Source: an uncultured Beijerinckiaceae bacterium
GTDB lineage: Bacteria; Pseudomonadota; Alphaproteobacteria; Rhizobiales; Beijerinckiaceae
Length of the DNA: 11,525 nucleotides
Direction of reading: 5' to 3'
NCBI GenBank assembly: GCA_937863205.1
Contig: CALMGA010000484.1
Location: 1-11,525 of the forward strand
The notes under the pieces are model-generated. The model saw only the letters and a program-made list of their open reading frames with translations. It searched no databases and was not told the DNA's origin. The translations under genes and the position numbers were made by a program. Numbering within the stretch: the first letter of the stretch is position 1; each line of letters starts with the position of its first letter. Shown here piece by piece: positions 1-9,150 of the stretch.

Positions 1-2
1 CC

Positions 3-1097
3 GACCCGCGCCAGGGCTTCCACCAGGACTGGGGCACCTACATCTACAACTACGGGCGCAAGGAGGTGCAGGCGTTTCTCATCGCCAACGCCCGCTTCTG
101 GCTCGACCAGTACCACCTCGACGGGTTGCGCGTGGACGCGGTCGCCTCGATGCTCTACCTCGATTATTCGCGCAAGGCGAACGAGTGGGTGCCCAACCAG
201 TACGGCGGCAACGAGAATATCGAAGCCGTCGCCTTCCTGCGCAAGATGAACGAGGTCGCCTATCGCGTCGCGCCCGGCGTGATGAGCGTGGCGGAGGAGT
301 CGACCTCCTGGCCCGGCGTGTCGAAACCGACCTACGACGGCGGGCTTGGCTTCGGCTTCAAATGGAACATGGGGTGGATGCACGACTCGCTGCACTACAT
401 CGGACAGGATCCGATCTACCGCAGCTACAGCCATTCCAACCTGACCTTCGGCCTCGTCTACGCCTTTTCCGAGAACTTCATCCTGCCGATCAGCCACGAC
501 GAGGTGGTGCACGGCAAAGGCTCGCTGATCGCCCGCATGCCGGGCGACGACTGGCAGCGCTTCGCCAACCTGCGCGCTTATCTCGGCTTCATGTACGCCC
601 ATCCCGGCAAGAAGCTCTTGTTCATGGGCTGCGAGTTCGCCCAGGAGCGGGAATGGAACTACAACGAGTCGCTCGATTGGCACTTGGTGCACGATCCCCG
701 GCACAAGGGCATCCAGAGCCTGGTGCGCGACCTCAACTGGACCTATCGCGATACGCCCGCCCTGCATGAGCGCGACTGCGAGGCGGAGGGGTTCCGCTGG
801 CTGGTCGGCAGCGATGCGCACAACAGCGTCGTCGCCTTCGCCCGCTTCGGCCTGGAGGATGCGCTCGCGGTGGCCGTGTGCAACTTCACGCCGGTGCCGC
901 GCGGCGACTACCGGATCGGTGTTCCCCGCCGCGGCTTCTACCGCGAAGCGGTCAACACCGACGCTGCCGTCTACAACGGGTCCAACGTCGGCAACCACGG
1001 CGGCGTCAGCAGCGAGGATGTTCCCGCTCACGGCGAACACCAGTCGATCGTCGTGACCCTGCCGCCGCTGGCCACCCTCATCCTCGTCGCGGCTTGA
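3..1097 (+). CDS. glgB: 1,4-alpha-glucan branching enzyme GlgB, C-terminal half (5' end outside window)
   Basis: Cytoplasmic glycogen branching enzyme (GH13): it cuts alpha-1,4 glucan chains and re-attaches the fragment through an alpha-1,6 bond. The reading frame is open from the left edge, so the gene starts upstream; 364 codons are visible, about half of the usual ~730 residues. The visible part holds most of the catalytic (beta/alpha)8 barrel and the C-terminal all-beta domain. Catalytic residues: nucleophile Asp in [10 protein letters not shown] (bases 135-137), acid/base Glu in VAEEST (294-296) and the third Asp in [12 protein letters not shown] (498-500). Their spacing equals that of E. 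coli D405, E458 and D526 exactly. [20 protein letters not shown] is also typical of the family. The protein ends in a hydrophobic strand, [11 protein letters not shown]. Other glycogen genes (glgC, glgA, glgX) would be expected upstream but are not in view. The next gene, rpsT, has its own promoter. Confidence 0.97.
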   Translation, partial: DPRQGFHQDWGTYIYNYGRKEVQAFLIANARFWLDQYHLDGLRVDAVASMLYLDYSRKANEWVPNQYGGNENIEAVAFLRKMNEVAYRVAPGVMSVAEESTSWPGVSKPTYDGGLGFGFKWNMGWMHDSLHYIGQDPIYRSYSHSNLTFGLVYAFSENFILPISHDEVVHGKGSLIARMPGDDWQRFANLRAYLGFMYAHPGKKLLFMGCEFAQEREWNYNESLDWHLVHDPRHKGIQSLVRDLNWTYRDTPALHERDCEAEGFRWLVGSDAHNSVVAFARFGLEDALAVAVCNFTPVPRGDYRIGVPRRGFYREAVNTDAAVYNGSNVGNHGGVSSEDVPAHGEHQSIVVTLPPLATLILVAA

Positions 1098-1120
1098 TCT
1101 GCGGGCTTTGAACACGCTCT

Positions 1121-1146
1121 CGGGGCCGCAAGCTTCGCGTGCCCCG
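1121..1146 (+). terminator. Hairpin after glgB, possible transcript end
   Basis: CGGGGC (1121-1126) pairs with GCCCCG (1141-1146). Three further pairs, CGC with GCG, form inside across a one-base bulge. It lies 24 bases after the glgB stop and just before the rpsT promoter. There is no T-run after it, so it may stabilise the 3' end or assist Rho-dependent termination rather than be a true intrinsic terminator. Confidence 0.35.
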
Positions 1147-1152
1147 GAATGA

Positions 1153-1182
1153 TTGACGGTCGCCGACGCATCGGCTTATAAG
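1153..1182 (+). promoter_or_regulatory. Probable sigma-70-type promoter of rpsT
   Basis: A -35 box TTGACG (1153-1158) is followed after 18 bases by TATAAG (1177-1182); read as TTATAA at 1176-1181 the spacing is 17. This is the best housekeeping-type promoter I see in the window. Transcription would start near 1189 and give a 5' leader of about 85 nucleotides before rpsT. Confidence 0.65.
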
Positions 1183-1193
1183 CGCGCAAGCCA

Positions 1194-1210
1194 CGGCCGT
1201 TTGACGGCCG
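1194..1210 (+). repeat. Hairpin in the rpsT leader
   Basis: CGGCCG (1194-1199) and a second CGGCCG (1205-1210) pair around a 5-base loop TTTGA. It sits right at the predicted 5' end of the rpsT transcript. S20 synthesis is known to be autoregulated at translation in E. coli; a role for this hairpin in such control is speculation. Confidence 0.35.
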
Positions 1211-1272
1211 CGCGGCGCGTTCGGCTGTGGTCGGCTCGCCGCTTTTCTCCTATCGCAGGGTTACGGGTCGCA

Positions 1273-1542
1273 ATGGCGAATACATCGTCGGCCAAGAAGG
1301 CCGTTCGCAAGATCGAGCGGCGCACGGCCATCAACAAATCGCGCCGCAGCCAGATGCGCACCTTCCTGCGCAAGGTCGAGGAGGCGATCGCCAGCGGCAG
1401 CCAGACGGCTGCGGTGGCGGCCCTCGACGTGGCCGCGCCGCTGCTGATGCGGGCCGCCCAGAAGGGGATCGTCCACAAGAACACCGCGTCGCGCAGGGTG
1501 TCGCGCTTGTCGAAGAGGGTCCGCGCCCTCGCTGCCGACTGA
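1273..1542 (+). CDS. rpsT: 30S ribosomal protein S20
   Basis: Small basic protein of the 30S subunit that binds the 5' domain of 16S rRNA during early assembly. The product is 89 residues, normal for bacterial S20 (about 85-90). The N-terminus [19 protein letters not shown], the following [19 protein letters not shown] and the C-terminal [19 protein letters not shown] are the S20 signature; the whole chain is Lys/Arg-rich and helical. The ATG at 1273 is chosen because the open frame upstream (a possible TTG at 1153) overlaps the predicted promoter and does not look like S20. The Shine-Dalgarno sequence is weak (AGGG about 13 bases upstream). It is a single-gene unit with a promoter at 1153-1182 and a terminator at 1571-1598. 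dnaA follows on the same strand, an order that recurs in Alphaproteobacteria. Confidence 0.97.
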   Translation: MANTSSAKKAVRKIERRTAINKSRRSQMRTFLRKVEEAIASGSQTAAVAALDVAAPLLMRAAQKGIVHKNTASRRVSRLSKRVRALAAD

Positions 1543-1570
1543 CCCGTCCCGGAATCGGCGCGCGTTGTCC

Positions 1571-1598
1571 AAGGCCTGGCTTGTCCGGGCCTTTTTTT
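1571..1598 (+). terminator. Intrinsic terminator of rpsT
   Basis: Stem AAGGCCTGG (1571-1579) and CCGGGCCTT (1585-1593) with loop CTTGT, nine pairs including one G-U, followed by an uninterrupted T-run to 1598. It begins 28 bases after the rpsT stop. This separates rpsT from dnaA transcriptionally, so dnaA needs its own promoter in the gap that follows. Confidence 0.85.
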
Positions 1599-1673
1599 GT
1601 GTCCGGGCGTCGTCGCTGCCGCCACCACGCCGCCCTCGAGGCGAGTCAAAGAAAACGGCGTGGGAACAAGATC

Positions 1674-1698
1674 TTAATAGATAAGCAGTTTTTATTAA
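1674..1698. repeat. AT-rich inverted repeat upstream of dnaA
   Basis: TTAATA (1674-1679) and TATTAA (1693-1698) are perfect inverted arms around 13 bases. This is the most AT-rich stretch of the intergenic region, about 45 bases before the DnaA-box-like site. It could be an easily melted element, a regulator site, or chance in a low-G+C patch. The TTAA motifs are not spaced seven bases apart as a full CtrA site would require. Confidence 0.4.
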
Positions 1699-1723
1699 CC
1701 ATGTCGCTTGATCCCGATGGTCG

Positions 1724-1744
1724 AACGGGCGTGTTGTTCCCGTT
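1724..1744. repeat. Inverted repeat overlapping the DnaA-box-like site
   Basis: AACGGG (1724-1729) and CCCGTT (1739-1744) are perfect inverted arms around nine bases. The right arm runs into the TTTTGCACA nonamer by two bases. It may be an operator or a chance hairpin. Confidence 0.35.
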
Positions 1745-1751
1745 TTGCACA
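1743..1751 (+). promoter_or_regulatory. Candidate DnaA box (TTTTGCACA)
   Basis: The nonamer fits the relaxed DnaA-box pattern TTNTNCACA. It lies about 530 bases before dnaA, where autoregulation by DnaA would be plausible. I found no second match on either strand between 1543 and 2277, and a single relaxed match can arise by chance. Confidence 0.35.
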
Positions 1752-2014
1752 TGGCTGTGACTCAAGATGATTGACGCCGCATCGGTGCTCGTTGAATCAG
1801 TTGCTTAGCTCAGGCAAGTCTCGATTTGGCGCCGGGCTCACCCATCCCACGACATCTTGCGGACCTGCGATCCGCCGCGGGCGCTTGCCGCGCCAAACGT
1901 TCCTGTTACCCTTTTTTAACGATTTGCCATCCGCACGACGATCCCGGCCAAACTCCTCGACGCGCTGCGTTTTCGAAATGAAAGCGCAGCCGGCCGTGGC
2001 GGACACGCTCGGCA

Positions 2015-2050
2015 CGTCGGCCGACCCTGAGGTGACATGACCGGCCGACG
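2015..2050. repeat. 9-bp inverted repeat upstream of dnaA
   Basis: CGTCGGCCG (2015-2023) is inverted as CGGCCGACG (2042-2050) with an 18-base spacer. The left arm also lies inside a 10-base palindrome, GTCGGCCGAC (2016-2025). If dnaA is transcribed from upstream of this point, it would form a G+C-rich stem-loop in the leader; otherwise it could be an operator. Confidence 0.45.
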
Positions 2051-2277
2051 CTCGCGAGAGCCGGGTGTCGGGGGAGGCAAGTGTTCTGTGGGGCATCATC
2101 ATGCGAGATCGCCGTGGGGATCGAGGCGTCCGGCGCGAGGGCGGCGGCTCGGCGGTGTCTTGTTTACTTTGCGCTGCCATGATCGCCGTCCGCGCCCGTT
2201 CTTGACGTCCGTCGAATCCCCTGCCGTCGCGCTTGACCGAGCGCGCCGGCCCCGTGCACGAAGCGTAGAGAGCATCA

Positions 2278-3807
2278 ATGTCGAAGCTGCAGATCGATGT
2301 GCACGCGTCCCCGCAAAGCTCCCCGGTCGCCGAAGACATCCGGCCAGGCCGTTCGGACGAGGCGTGGAGCCGCGTATCCCGCCGCCTACGCGCCGAACTC
2401 GGCGAGGAAGTCTTCTCCTCGTGGTTCGCCCGCCTCGAACTCGACGGCGTCGTCGGCGGCGTCGCGCAGCTCAGCGTTCCCACCAAGTTCCTGAAGAGCT
2501 GGATCCAATCGCACTACCTTGACCGCATGCTGGCGATCCTGTCGGCCGAGATCGTCGGCGTGCAGGCGCTTGCGATCGGCGTGCGCACCTCGTCGCGGCC
2601 GGCCAGCGCCCGCCCGCAGGCCTTCGAGGGTGTCCTCGGCCGCCAGCCGCCGGCCGCCCCGGCACCACGCTTTCTTCCGTCGGTCGGCGAGGCGCCGGCA
2701 GGTTCCGCCTCGTCGGGCGCCGAGTCGCCCAGGCAGCCGCCGCGCGAAACGGGCGAGGGGGACCTGACCGGCTCGCCGCTCGACCGGCGCATGAGTTTCG
2801 AAACCTTCCACGTCGGTCGATCCAACCAGCTCGCCCATGCCGCCGCCCAGCGCATCGCAACCGCCGCGCCCGACGAGCCGCTGATCTACAATCCGCTGTT
2901 CCTTCATTCGGCGGTGGGGCTGGGCAAGACCCACCTGCTGCAGGCCATCGCCCACACAGCCCTCGGGCAGCGCCGCCGGGTGATCTACCTCACCGCCGAG
3001 AAGTTCATGTACGGCTTCGTTCTCGCCTTGAAGGCGCAAACGTCGCTCGCCTTCAAGGAGCGCATGCGCGGCATCGACATCCTCATCATCGACGACGTGC
3101 AGTTCCTTCAGGGCAAGTCGATCCAGCAGGAATTCTGCCACACCATCAACGCGCTGATCGATGCCCGCAAGCAGATCATCATCGCCGCCGACCGGCCGCC
3201 GGCCGATCTCGAAGCGTTGGAAGAGCGGGTGCGGTCTCGCCTGGGGGGCGGCCTGTGCGTCGAGATCGGGCCGCTCGACGAGGCGTTGCGCGTGCGCATG
3301 CTGGAGAGCCGGGTCGCGGCCGTGCGCCACAACGTGCCGGGCTTCGACGTGCCGCCGGCTGTGATCGCCTACGTCGCCTCGGTGATCCAGACCAACGGGC
3401 GCGACCTCGACGGCGCGATCAACCGGCTGATGGCGCACGTTTCGCTGACGCAGACCGCGCTCTGCGTGGAAACGGCGGAGGTGGCGATCCGCGACCTCGT
3501 GCGGACCCGCGAGCCCAAGCGCGTCAAGATCGAGGACATCCAGAAGCTCGTCGCCACGCACTACAACGTCAGCCGCGCCGACATCCTGTCCTCGCGGCGC
3601 ACGGCCAACGTGGTGCGCCCGCGCCAGGTCGCGATGTATCTTTCCAAGGTGCTGACGCTGCGCAGCCTGCCCGAGATCGGGCGGCGGTTCGGCGGGCGCG
3701 ATCATACCACCGTGCTCCACGCCGTGCGCAAGATCGAGGGGCTGGCCGGCAACGACAGGACGCTGTCGGACGAGGTGGAGCTGTTGAAGCGGATGCTGCT
3801 GGACTGA
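2278..3807 (+). CDS. dnaA: Chromosomal replication initiator protein DnaA
   Basis: AAA+ ATPase that binds DnaA boxes at the origin, opens the duplex and loads the helicase; it also acts as a transcription regulator. 509 residues, normal for Alphaproteobacteria. Domain I (about 27-95, [22 protein letters not shown]) is the oligomerisation/helicase-contact domain. Domain II (about 100-170) is a Pro/Ala/Ser/Arg-rich linker. Domain III (about 172-395) has Walker [10 protein letters not shown] (211-219), Walker [10 protein letters not shown], sensor 1 IIIAADRPP, the arginine-finger region [13 protein letters not shown] and sensor 2 in [11 protein letters not shown]. Domain IV (about 412-505) carries the signature [16 protein letters not shown]. 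The first P-loop Gly is Ser; the core GLGKT is intact. The ATG at 2278 follows a modest AGAGAG. dnaN is not adjacent. A G+C-rich hairpin follows the stop and the next gene converges. Confidence 0.98.
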   Translation: MSKLQIDVHASPQSSPVAEDIRPGRSDEAWSRVSRRLRAELGEEVFSSWFARLELDGVVGGVAQLSVPTKFLKSWIQSHYLDRMLAILSAEIVGVQALAIGVRTSSRPASARPQAFEGVLGRQPPAAPAPRFLPSVGEAPAGSASSGAESPRQPPRETGEGDLTGSPLDRRMSFETFHVGRSNQLAHAAAQRIATAAPDEPLIYNPLFLHSAVGLGKTHLLQAIAHTALGQRRRVIYLTAEKFMYGFVLALKAQTSLAFKERMRGIDILIIDDVQFLQGKSIQQEFCHTINALIDARKQIIIAADRPPADLEALEERVRSRLGGGLCVEIGPLDEALRVRMLESRVAAVRHNVPGFDVPPAVIAYVASVIQTNGRDLDGAINRLMAHVSLTQTALCVETAEVAIRDLVRTREPKRVKIEDIQKLVATHYNVSRADILSSRRTANVVRPRQVAMYLSKVLTLRSLPEIGRRFGGRDHTTVLHAVRKIEGLAGNDRTLSDEVELLKRMLLD

Positions 3808-3830
3808 CCGGCGGGCCGATCCCCGCCCGG
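3808..3830. terminator. G+C-rich hairpin between convergent dnaA and the small membrane protein gene
   Basis: CCGGCGGG (3808-3815) pairs with CCCG/CCGG (3822-3825 and 3827-3830) with one bulged C and a 6-base loop. It begins directly after the dnaA stop and lies 15 bases from the stop of the convergent gene. No T-run is present on either side, so it is at best a weak bidirectional terminator. Confidence 0.4.
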
Positions 3831-3844
3831 CCCGACGCCGGCCC

Positions 3845-4051
3845 TCACAGCCCGTCGATGACGGTGCCCAGCGCGAGAACGATGTAGGCTGCCAGTACGA
3901 ACCAGAAGACGTGGCTCGACACGAAGTCGATGTGGACGCGCAGGCCGATCAGCCCGATGGCGGCGAGCACCAGGGCGATGAGCCAAGTGAAGTGGTGCGG
4001 CTGCTTGGTCCGGAAGAACCAGCCGCGCGACTTCGTGGGCCGACGTGCCAA
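3845..4051 (-). CDS. Small two-helix membrane protein of unknown function
   Basis: 68-residue protein; I do not recognise a named family. The N-terminus (MARRPTKSRGWFFRTKQ, to about residue 20) is strongly basic and aromatic. Two hydrophobic segments follow, about 22-40 (FTWLIALVLAAIGLIGLRV) and about 46-66 (SHVFWFVLAAYIVLALGTV), with a short linker holding Asp. By the positive-inside rule the N-terminus should be cytoplasmic, giving an N-in/C-in hairpin. The start is TTG at 4049-4051 (minus strand), preceded six bases upstream by a strong GAGGAG; no in-frame ATG exists. The clean SD and the codon pattern support a real gene. It faces dnaA tail to tail; the secreted-protein gene upstream on the same strand is separated by a terminator-like hairpin, so this gene probably has its own promoter. 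Confidence 0.75.
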   Translation of the reverse strand: MARRPTKSRGWFFRTKQPHHFTWLIALVLAAIGLIGLRVHIDFVSSHVFWFVLAAYIVLALGTVIDGL

Positions 4052-4117
4052 GCGAAACTCCTCGTGGATCGCGGAGGCAGGGATGCGCTTCGCTCGGTCC
4101 GTGTGGGCGGTCGGTGG

Positions 4118-4143
4118 CGAAAGGCCGGGACGGACCCGGCCTT
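4118..4143 (-). terminator. Terminator of the secreted-protein gene
   Basis: A perfect 9-bp stem, AAGGCCGGG with CCCGGCCTT (arms 4121-4129 and 4135-4143), has a 5-base loop. Read on the minus strand it ends in TTT and lies about 85 bases after the stop at 4229. The T-run is short, so efficiency is uncertain. Its position between two minus-strand genes suggests they are separate transcripts. Confidence 0.6.
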
Positions 4144-4228
4144 CTTGACGATCGTGCGGGAATGCGGAGCGCCTGGACGAGGAACTCCGCCGAGCCGTTC
4201 CCCGGTTCGCCTTTGGATCAGCCCTGGA

Positions 4229-4735
4229 TCAGCTCTTGGACAGCGTCACGGACACGTTGCTGATGTCCGTTCCGGTCGGGCTGATGGTGATGGATTGCTT
4301 GCCGGCGCGGGCGGCGATGCCGATGCGGGCGGTGAAGCCGACGCCCTGAACGTAGGCCGAAACCTGGCTTGGCGTGATGGAACCGCTGATGCGGCCCTTG
4401 GCGCTGCGCGAGGTTTCTTCCCAGTTGCCGGAAATGGCGCCGCCTTCGGAACGGACGTCCGCCACGACGTTGAACTTATAGCTGTCGCTCGCGCAGGTGA
4501 GGTTCTGCGACAAGGTGCTGCCGCCGCTGCCCACGTCGTAGTGCGCCCGGCAGCGCAGCTTCTCCTTCGAGCCGTTGGAAACGGACACGACGCCGATGCC
4601 CGACCAGTTGCCCTGGTAGGCTGAGAAAGGGCCTTCGGCGAGCGAGGGGGTGGCGGAGGCGACCATCAGGATGGCGGCGGCCAGGGCCGATGCGCCGGAG
4701 AAGCTCAGGCCGGAGAAGCTCGGTCGACGTGTCAT
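4229..4735 (-). CDS. Secreted or periplasmic protein of unknown function
   Basis: 168 residues with a clear Sec signal peptide: basic MTRRP, a hydrophobic core ALAAAILMVASA and a probable cleavage after SLA (about residue 33, before EGPF). The mature part (~135 residues) is rich in Ser, Gly, Thr and Val with alternating polar/hydrophobic residues, suggesting an all-beta fold. Landmarks are YQGNWSGIGVV, two Cys (KLRCRAHYDV and NLTCASDSY) that could form one disulfide, ISGNWEETSR, and a C-terminal PTGTDISNVSVTLSKS. It resembles uncharacterised Rhizobiales proteins with a G-W-x-G start and a ...GTD...VSV.L end; that is recollection, not a search. Start: ATG at 4735 with AGGA about ten bases upstream. 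It diverges from carB across a structured 392-base region and ends at its own hairpin. Two 13-base direct repeats lie in the signal-peptide region. No enzymatic motif is visible. Confidence 0.8.
   Translation of the reverse strand: MTRRPSFSGLSFSGASALAAAILMVASATPSLAEGPFSAYQGNWSGIGVVSVSNGSKEKLRCRAHYDVGSGGSTLSQNLTCASDSYKFNVVADVRSEGGAISGNWEETSRSAKGRISGSITPSQVSAYVQGVGFTARIGIAARAGKQSITISPTGTDISNVSVTLSKS
4694..4721 (-). repeat. 15-bp-period tandem duplication in the signal-peptide coding region
   Basis: GCCGGAGAAGCTC occurs at 4694-4706 and again at 4709-4721. On the coding (minus) strand this duplicates five codons and gives FSGLSFSG near the N-terminus of the secreted protein. It keeps the frame and merely lengthens the region before the hydrophobic core, so it is probably neutral. 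Confidence 0.6.
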
Positions 4736-4780
4736 CGAAATGAAATCCTGTTCTTGGAACCTGTTGTCACGCGCAGGGAT

Positions 4781-4821
4781 GTCCCGTCCTGCCGGCCCGC
4801 GTCCGGCAGCAGGGCCGGGAC
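4781..4821. repeat. Compound stem-loop upstream of the secreted-protein gene
   Basis: Outer arms GTCCCG (4781-4786) and CGGGAC (4816-4821) enclose inner arms CTGCCGG (4789-4795) and CCGGCAG (4803-4809). The internal loop is 2 against 6 bases and the hairpin loop 7 bases. All 13 pairs are Watson-Crick. On the minus strand it would sit in the leader, 46 bases before the ATG; on the plus strand it lies far upstream of carB. Confidence 0.55.
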
Positions 4822-4865
4822 GAACGCATCGTCGTGGCTGAGCTTCCTATAGCACGGCGGGCAGT

Positions 4866-4880
4866 GTTGCCTATGGCAAC
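4866..4880. promoter_or_regulatory. Perfect dyad GTTGCC-TAT-GGCAAC, candidate operator
   Basis: Six-base arms with a three-base spacer form a 15-base near-perfect palindrome between the two divergent genes, about 13 bases from a CCTATAG that could be a -10 element. The size and symmetry suit a dimeric regulator. Which protein binds, if any, cannot be told from the sequence. Confidence 0.4.
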
Positions 4881-5127
4881 GACGGTTGAGACCCTTGTTA
4901 TCACCCGCGCATCTTCGCACGCAGCGTCCTGCTTGCCCGCGCGGAGGCAAAGACCGGGCGGCCGGCGGGGCAAAGGCCTGCGGAGCTTGGGCGGCCGTCG
5001 TCCGCTTGCCTTGCGGCGATGCTGTCGTCAGAAAGACGCACAAGCCTGGGCATCCGCCCGGCAGCCGGCCGTTTCGCGGCCTTCAGCGCCGCGTCAGCAC
5101 GCCGCGCCAGGACTTCGGACCCCCACA

Positions 5128-8502
<3,375 letters not shown>

Positions 8503-8592
8503 TCGTCGTCCGGTGCGGGCGGGGGATCGGGCGTGGTTATCTTTGTCGGGGATACGGCTGTCGGTTCGAGTCGATCTCAAAGAGAGTGCGCG

Positions 8593-9072
8593 ATGGCACA
8601 AATGGACAGGGTCCCGATGACCCCCGTGGGGTATGCCAAGCTGGACGACGAGTTGCGCCACCGCCAGCAGGTCGAGCGTCCGCGCATCGTCGAGGCCATC
8701 GCCGAGGCGCGATCCCACGGCGACCTCAGCGAGAACGCGGAATATCATTCGGCCAAGGAGGCGCAGAGCCACAACGAGGGCCGCATCGCCGAACTCGAAG
8801 ACAAGCTGTCGCGCGCCGAGGTGATCGACACCTCCAAGCTCAAGGGCGACACGGTGATGTTCGGCGTGACCGTGACGATGGTCGACGAGGACACCGATGA
8901 GGAGAAGACCTATCAGATCGTCGGCGAGTCCGAAGCCGACGTGAAGAACGGCAAGGTATCGATCACCTCGCCCACCGCGCGGGCTCTGATCGGCAAGAAG
9001 AAGGGCGACACCGTCGAGGTGAACACGCCCGGCGGCGGCAAGAGCTACGAGATCCTAAACGTCGCGTTCTGA
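8593..9072 (+). CDS. greA: Transcription elongation factor GreA
   Basis: Binds the secondary channel of RNA polymerase and stimulates cleavage of backtracked transcripts so that elongation can resume. 159 residues, the normal size. The N-terminal coiled coil (about 8-78) has [20 protein letters not shown] and the tip motif [16 protein letters not shown], whose Asp and Glu reach the polymerase active site. The C-terminal FKBP-like domain (about 85-159) includes [30 protein letters not shown] and [11 protein letters not shown]. The ATG at 8593 is preceded by AGAGAG about six bases upstream and fits the family N-terminus; an in-frame extension back to 8533 has no family resemblance. It lies 90 bases after carB on the same strand, so co-transcription is possible, but no promoter or terminator is evident between them. 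Confidence 0.97.
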   Translation: MAQMDRVPMTPVGYAKLDDELRHRQQVERPRIVEAIAEARSHGDLSENAEYHSAKEAQSHNEGRIAELEDKLSRAEVIDTSKLKGDTVMFGVTVTMVDEDTDEEKTYQIVGESEADVKNGKVSITSPTARALIGKKKGDTVEVNTPGGGKSYEILNVAF

Positions 9073-9075
9073 AGC

Positions 9076-9094
9076 ACCGGATCCGATATCCGGT
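9076..9094 (+). terminator. Hairpin just after greA
   Basis: ACCGGAT (9076-9082) and ATCCGGT (9088-9094) form a perfect 7-bp stem with a 5-base loop, three bases after the greA stop. No T-run follows, so it may act as a 3' stabiliser or a Rho-dependent end rather than a strong intrinsic terminator. Confidence 0.45.
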
Positions 9095-9150
9095 CCGATG
9101 CGCCAGGCGGATCTTCCGGGCGGACCTTGGCGAGCAAGGCCGTCTCCGGC

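Larger units (their letters stand above)
1599..2277 (+). promoter_or_regulatory. Non-coding region upstream of dnaA with candidate control elements
   Basis: About 680 bases between the rpsT terminator and the dnaA start contain no open frame that I believe. The region is less G+C-rich than its surroundings, with an AT-rich patch near 1666-1700 and a T-run in CCCTTTTTTAAC near 1910-1921. It also holds one DnaA-box-like nonamer (1743-1751), two short inverted repeats (1674-1698 and 1724-1744), a long one (2015-2050), and GANTC sites at 1643, 1759, 1794 and 2214. No -35/-10 pair is convincing; weak TTGACG hexamers lie at 1771 and near 2202. It most likely carries the dnaA promoter or promoters and a long leader. 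An origin of replication cannot be claimed from a single box. Confidence 0.55.
4736..5127. promoter_or_regulatory. Divergent intergenic region between the secreted-protein gene and carB
   Basis: 392 bases without a believable gene. It must hold the promoters of both divergent genes, but no canonical -35/-10 pair stands out; CCTATAG near 4847-4853 is a possible -10 element on either strand. From left to right there is a strong compound stem-loop (4781-4821), a perfect dyad GTTGCC-TAT-GGCAAC (4866-4880), and a looser TTGCC...GGCAA pair (4933-4950). The carB-proximal 150 bases show no strong signal, and no Shine-Dalgarno is obvious beyond AGGA about 17 bases before the start. Confidence 0.5.

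Noticed and set aside
1674..1698. Possible CtrA binding site
   Set aside because: The two TTAA motifs are separated by 17 bases, not the seven required for the TTAA-N7-TTAA consensus.
1543..2277. Chromosomal replication origin
   Set aside because: Only one relaxed DnaA-box match was found and no array of boxes. Proximity to dnaA alone is not evidence, and in many Rhizobiales the origin lies near hemE instead.
1797..2486. A 229-codon minus-strand frame spanning the same gap
   Set aside because: Low-complexity translation without signal, domain or ribosome site; it overlaps the start of dnaA.
1771..2522. Two overlapping plus-strand frames (1771-2040 and 2037-2522) in the gap before dnaA
   Set aside because: No recognisable family, no convincing ribosome site, Arg/Pro-rich shadow-like composition, and the second runs into dnaA out of frame. 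The ATGA overlap between them looks accidental.
2386..3720. A 444-codon minus-strand frame opposite dnaA
   Set aside because: Same explanation: its composition is typical of an antisense shadow in G+C-rich DNA and DnaA is unambiguous on the other strand.
4736..5043. A 103-codon minus-strand frame in the divergent region
   Set aside because: Low-complexity translation with many Cys, Arg and Pro, no ribosome site, and it lies over the dyads and the carB leader.
4834..5127. N-terminal extension of carB by 98 residues
   Set aside because: The extension is Arg/Ala/Pro-rich with no CarB similarity and covers the divergent regulatory dyads; the family N-terminus [16 protein letters not shown] starts at 5128.
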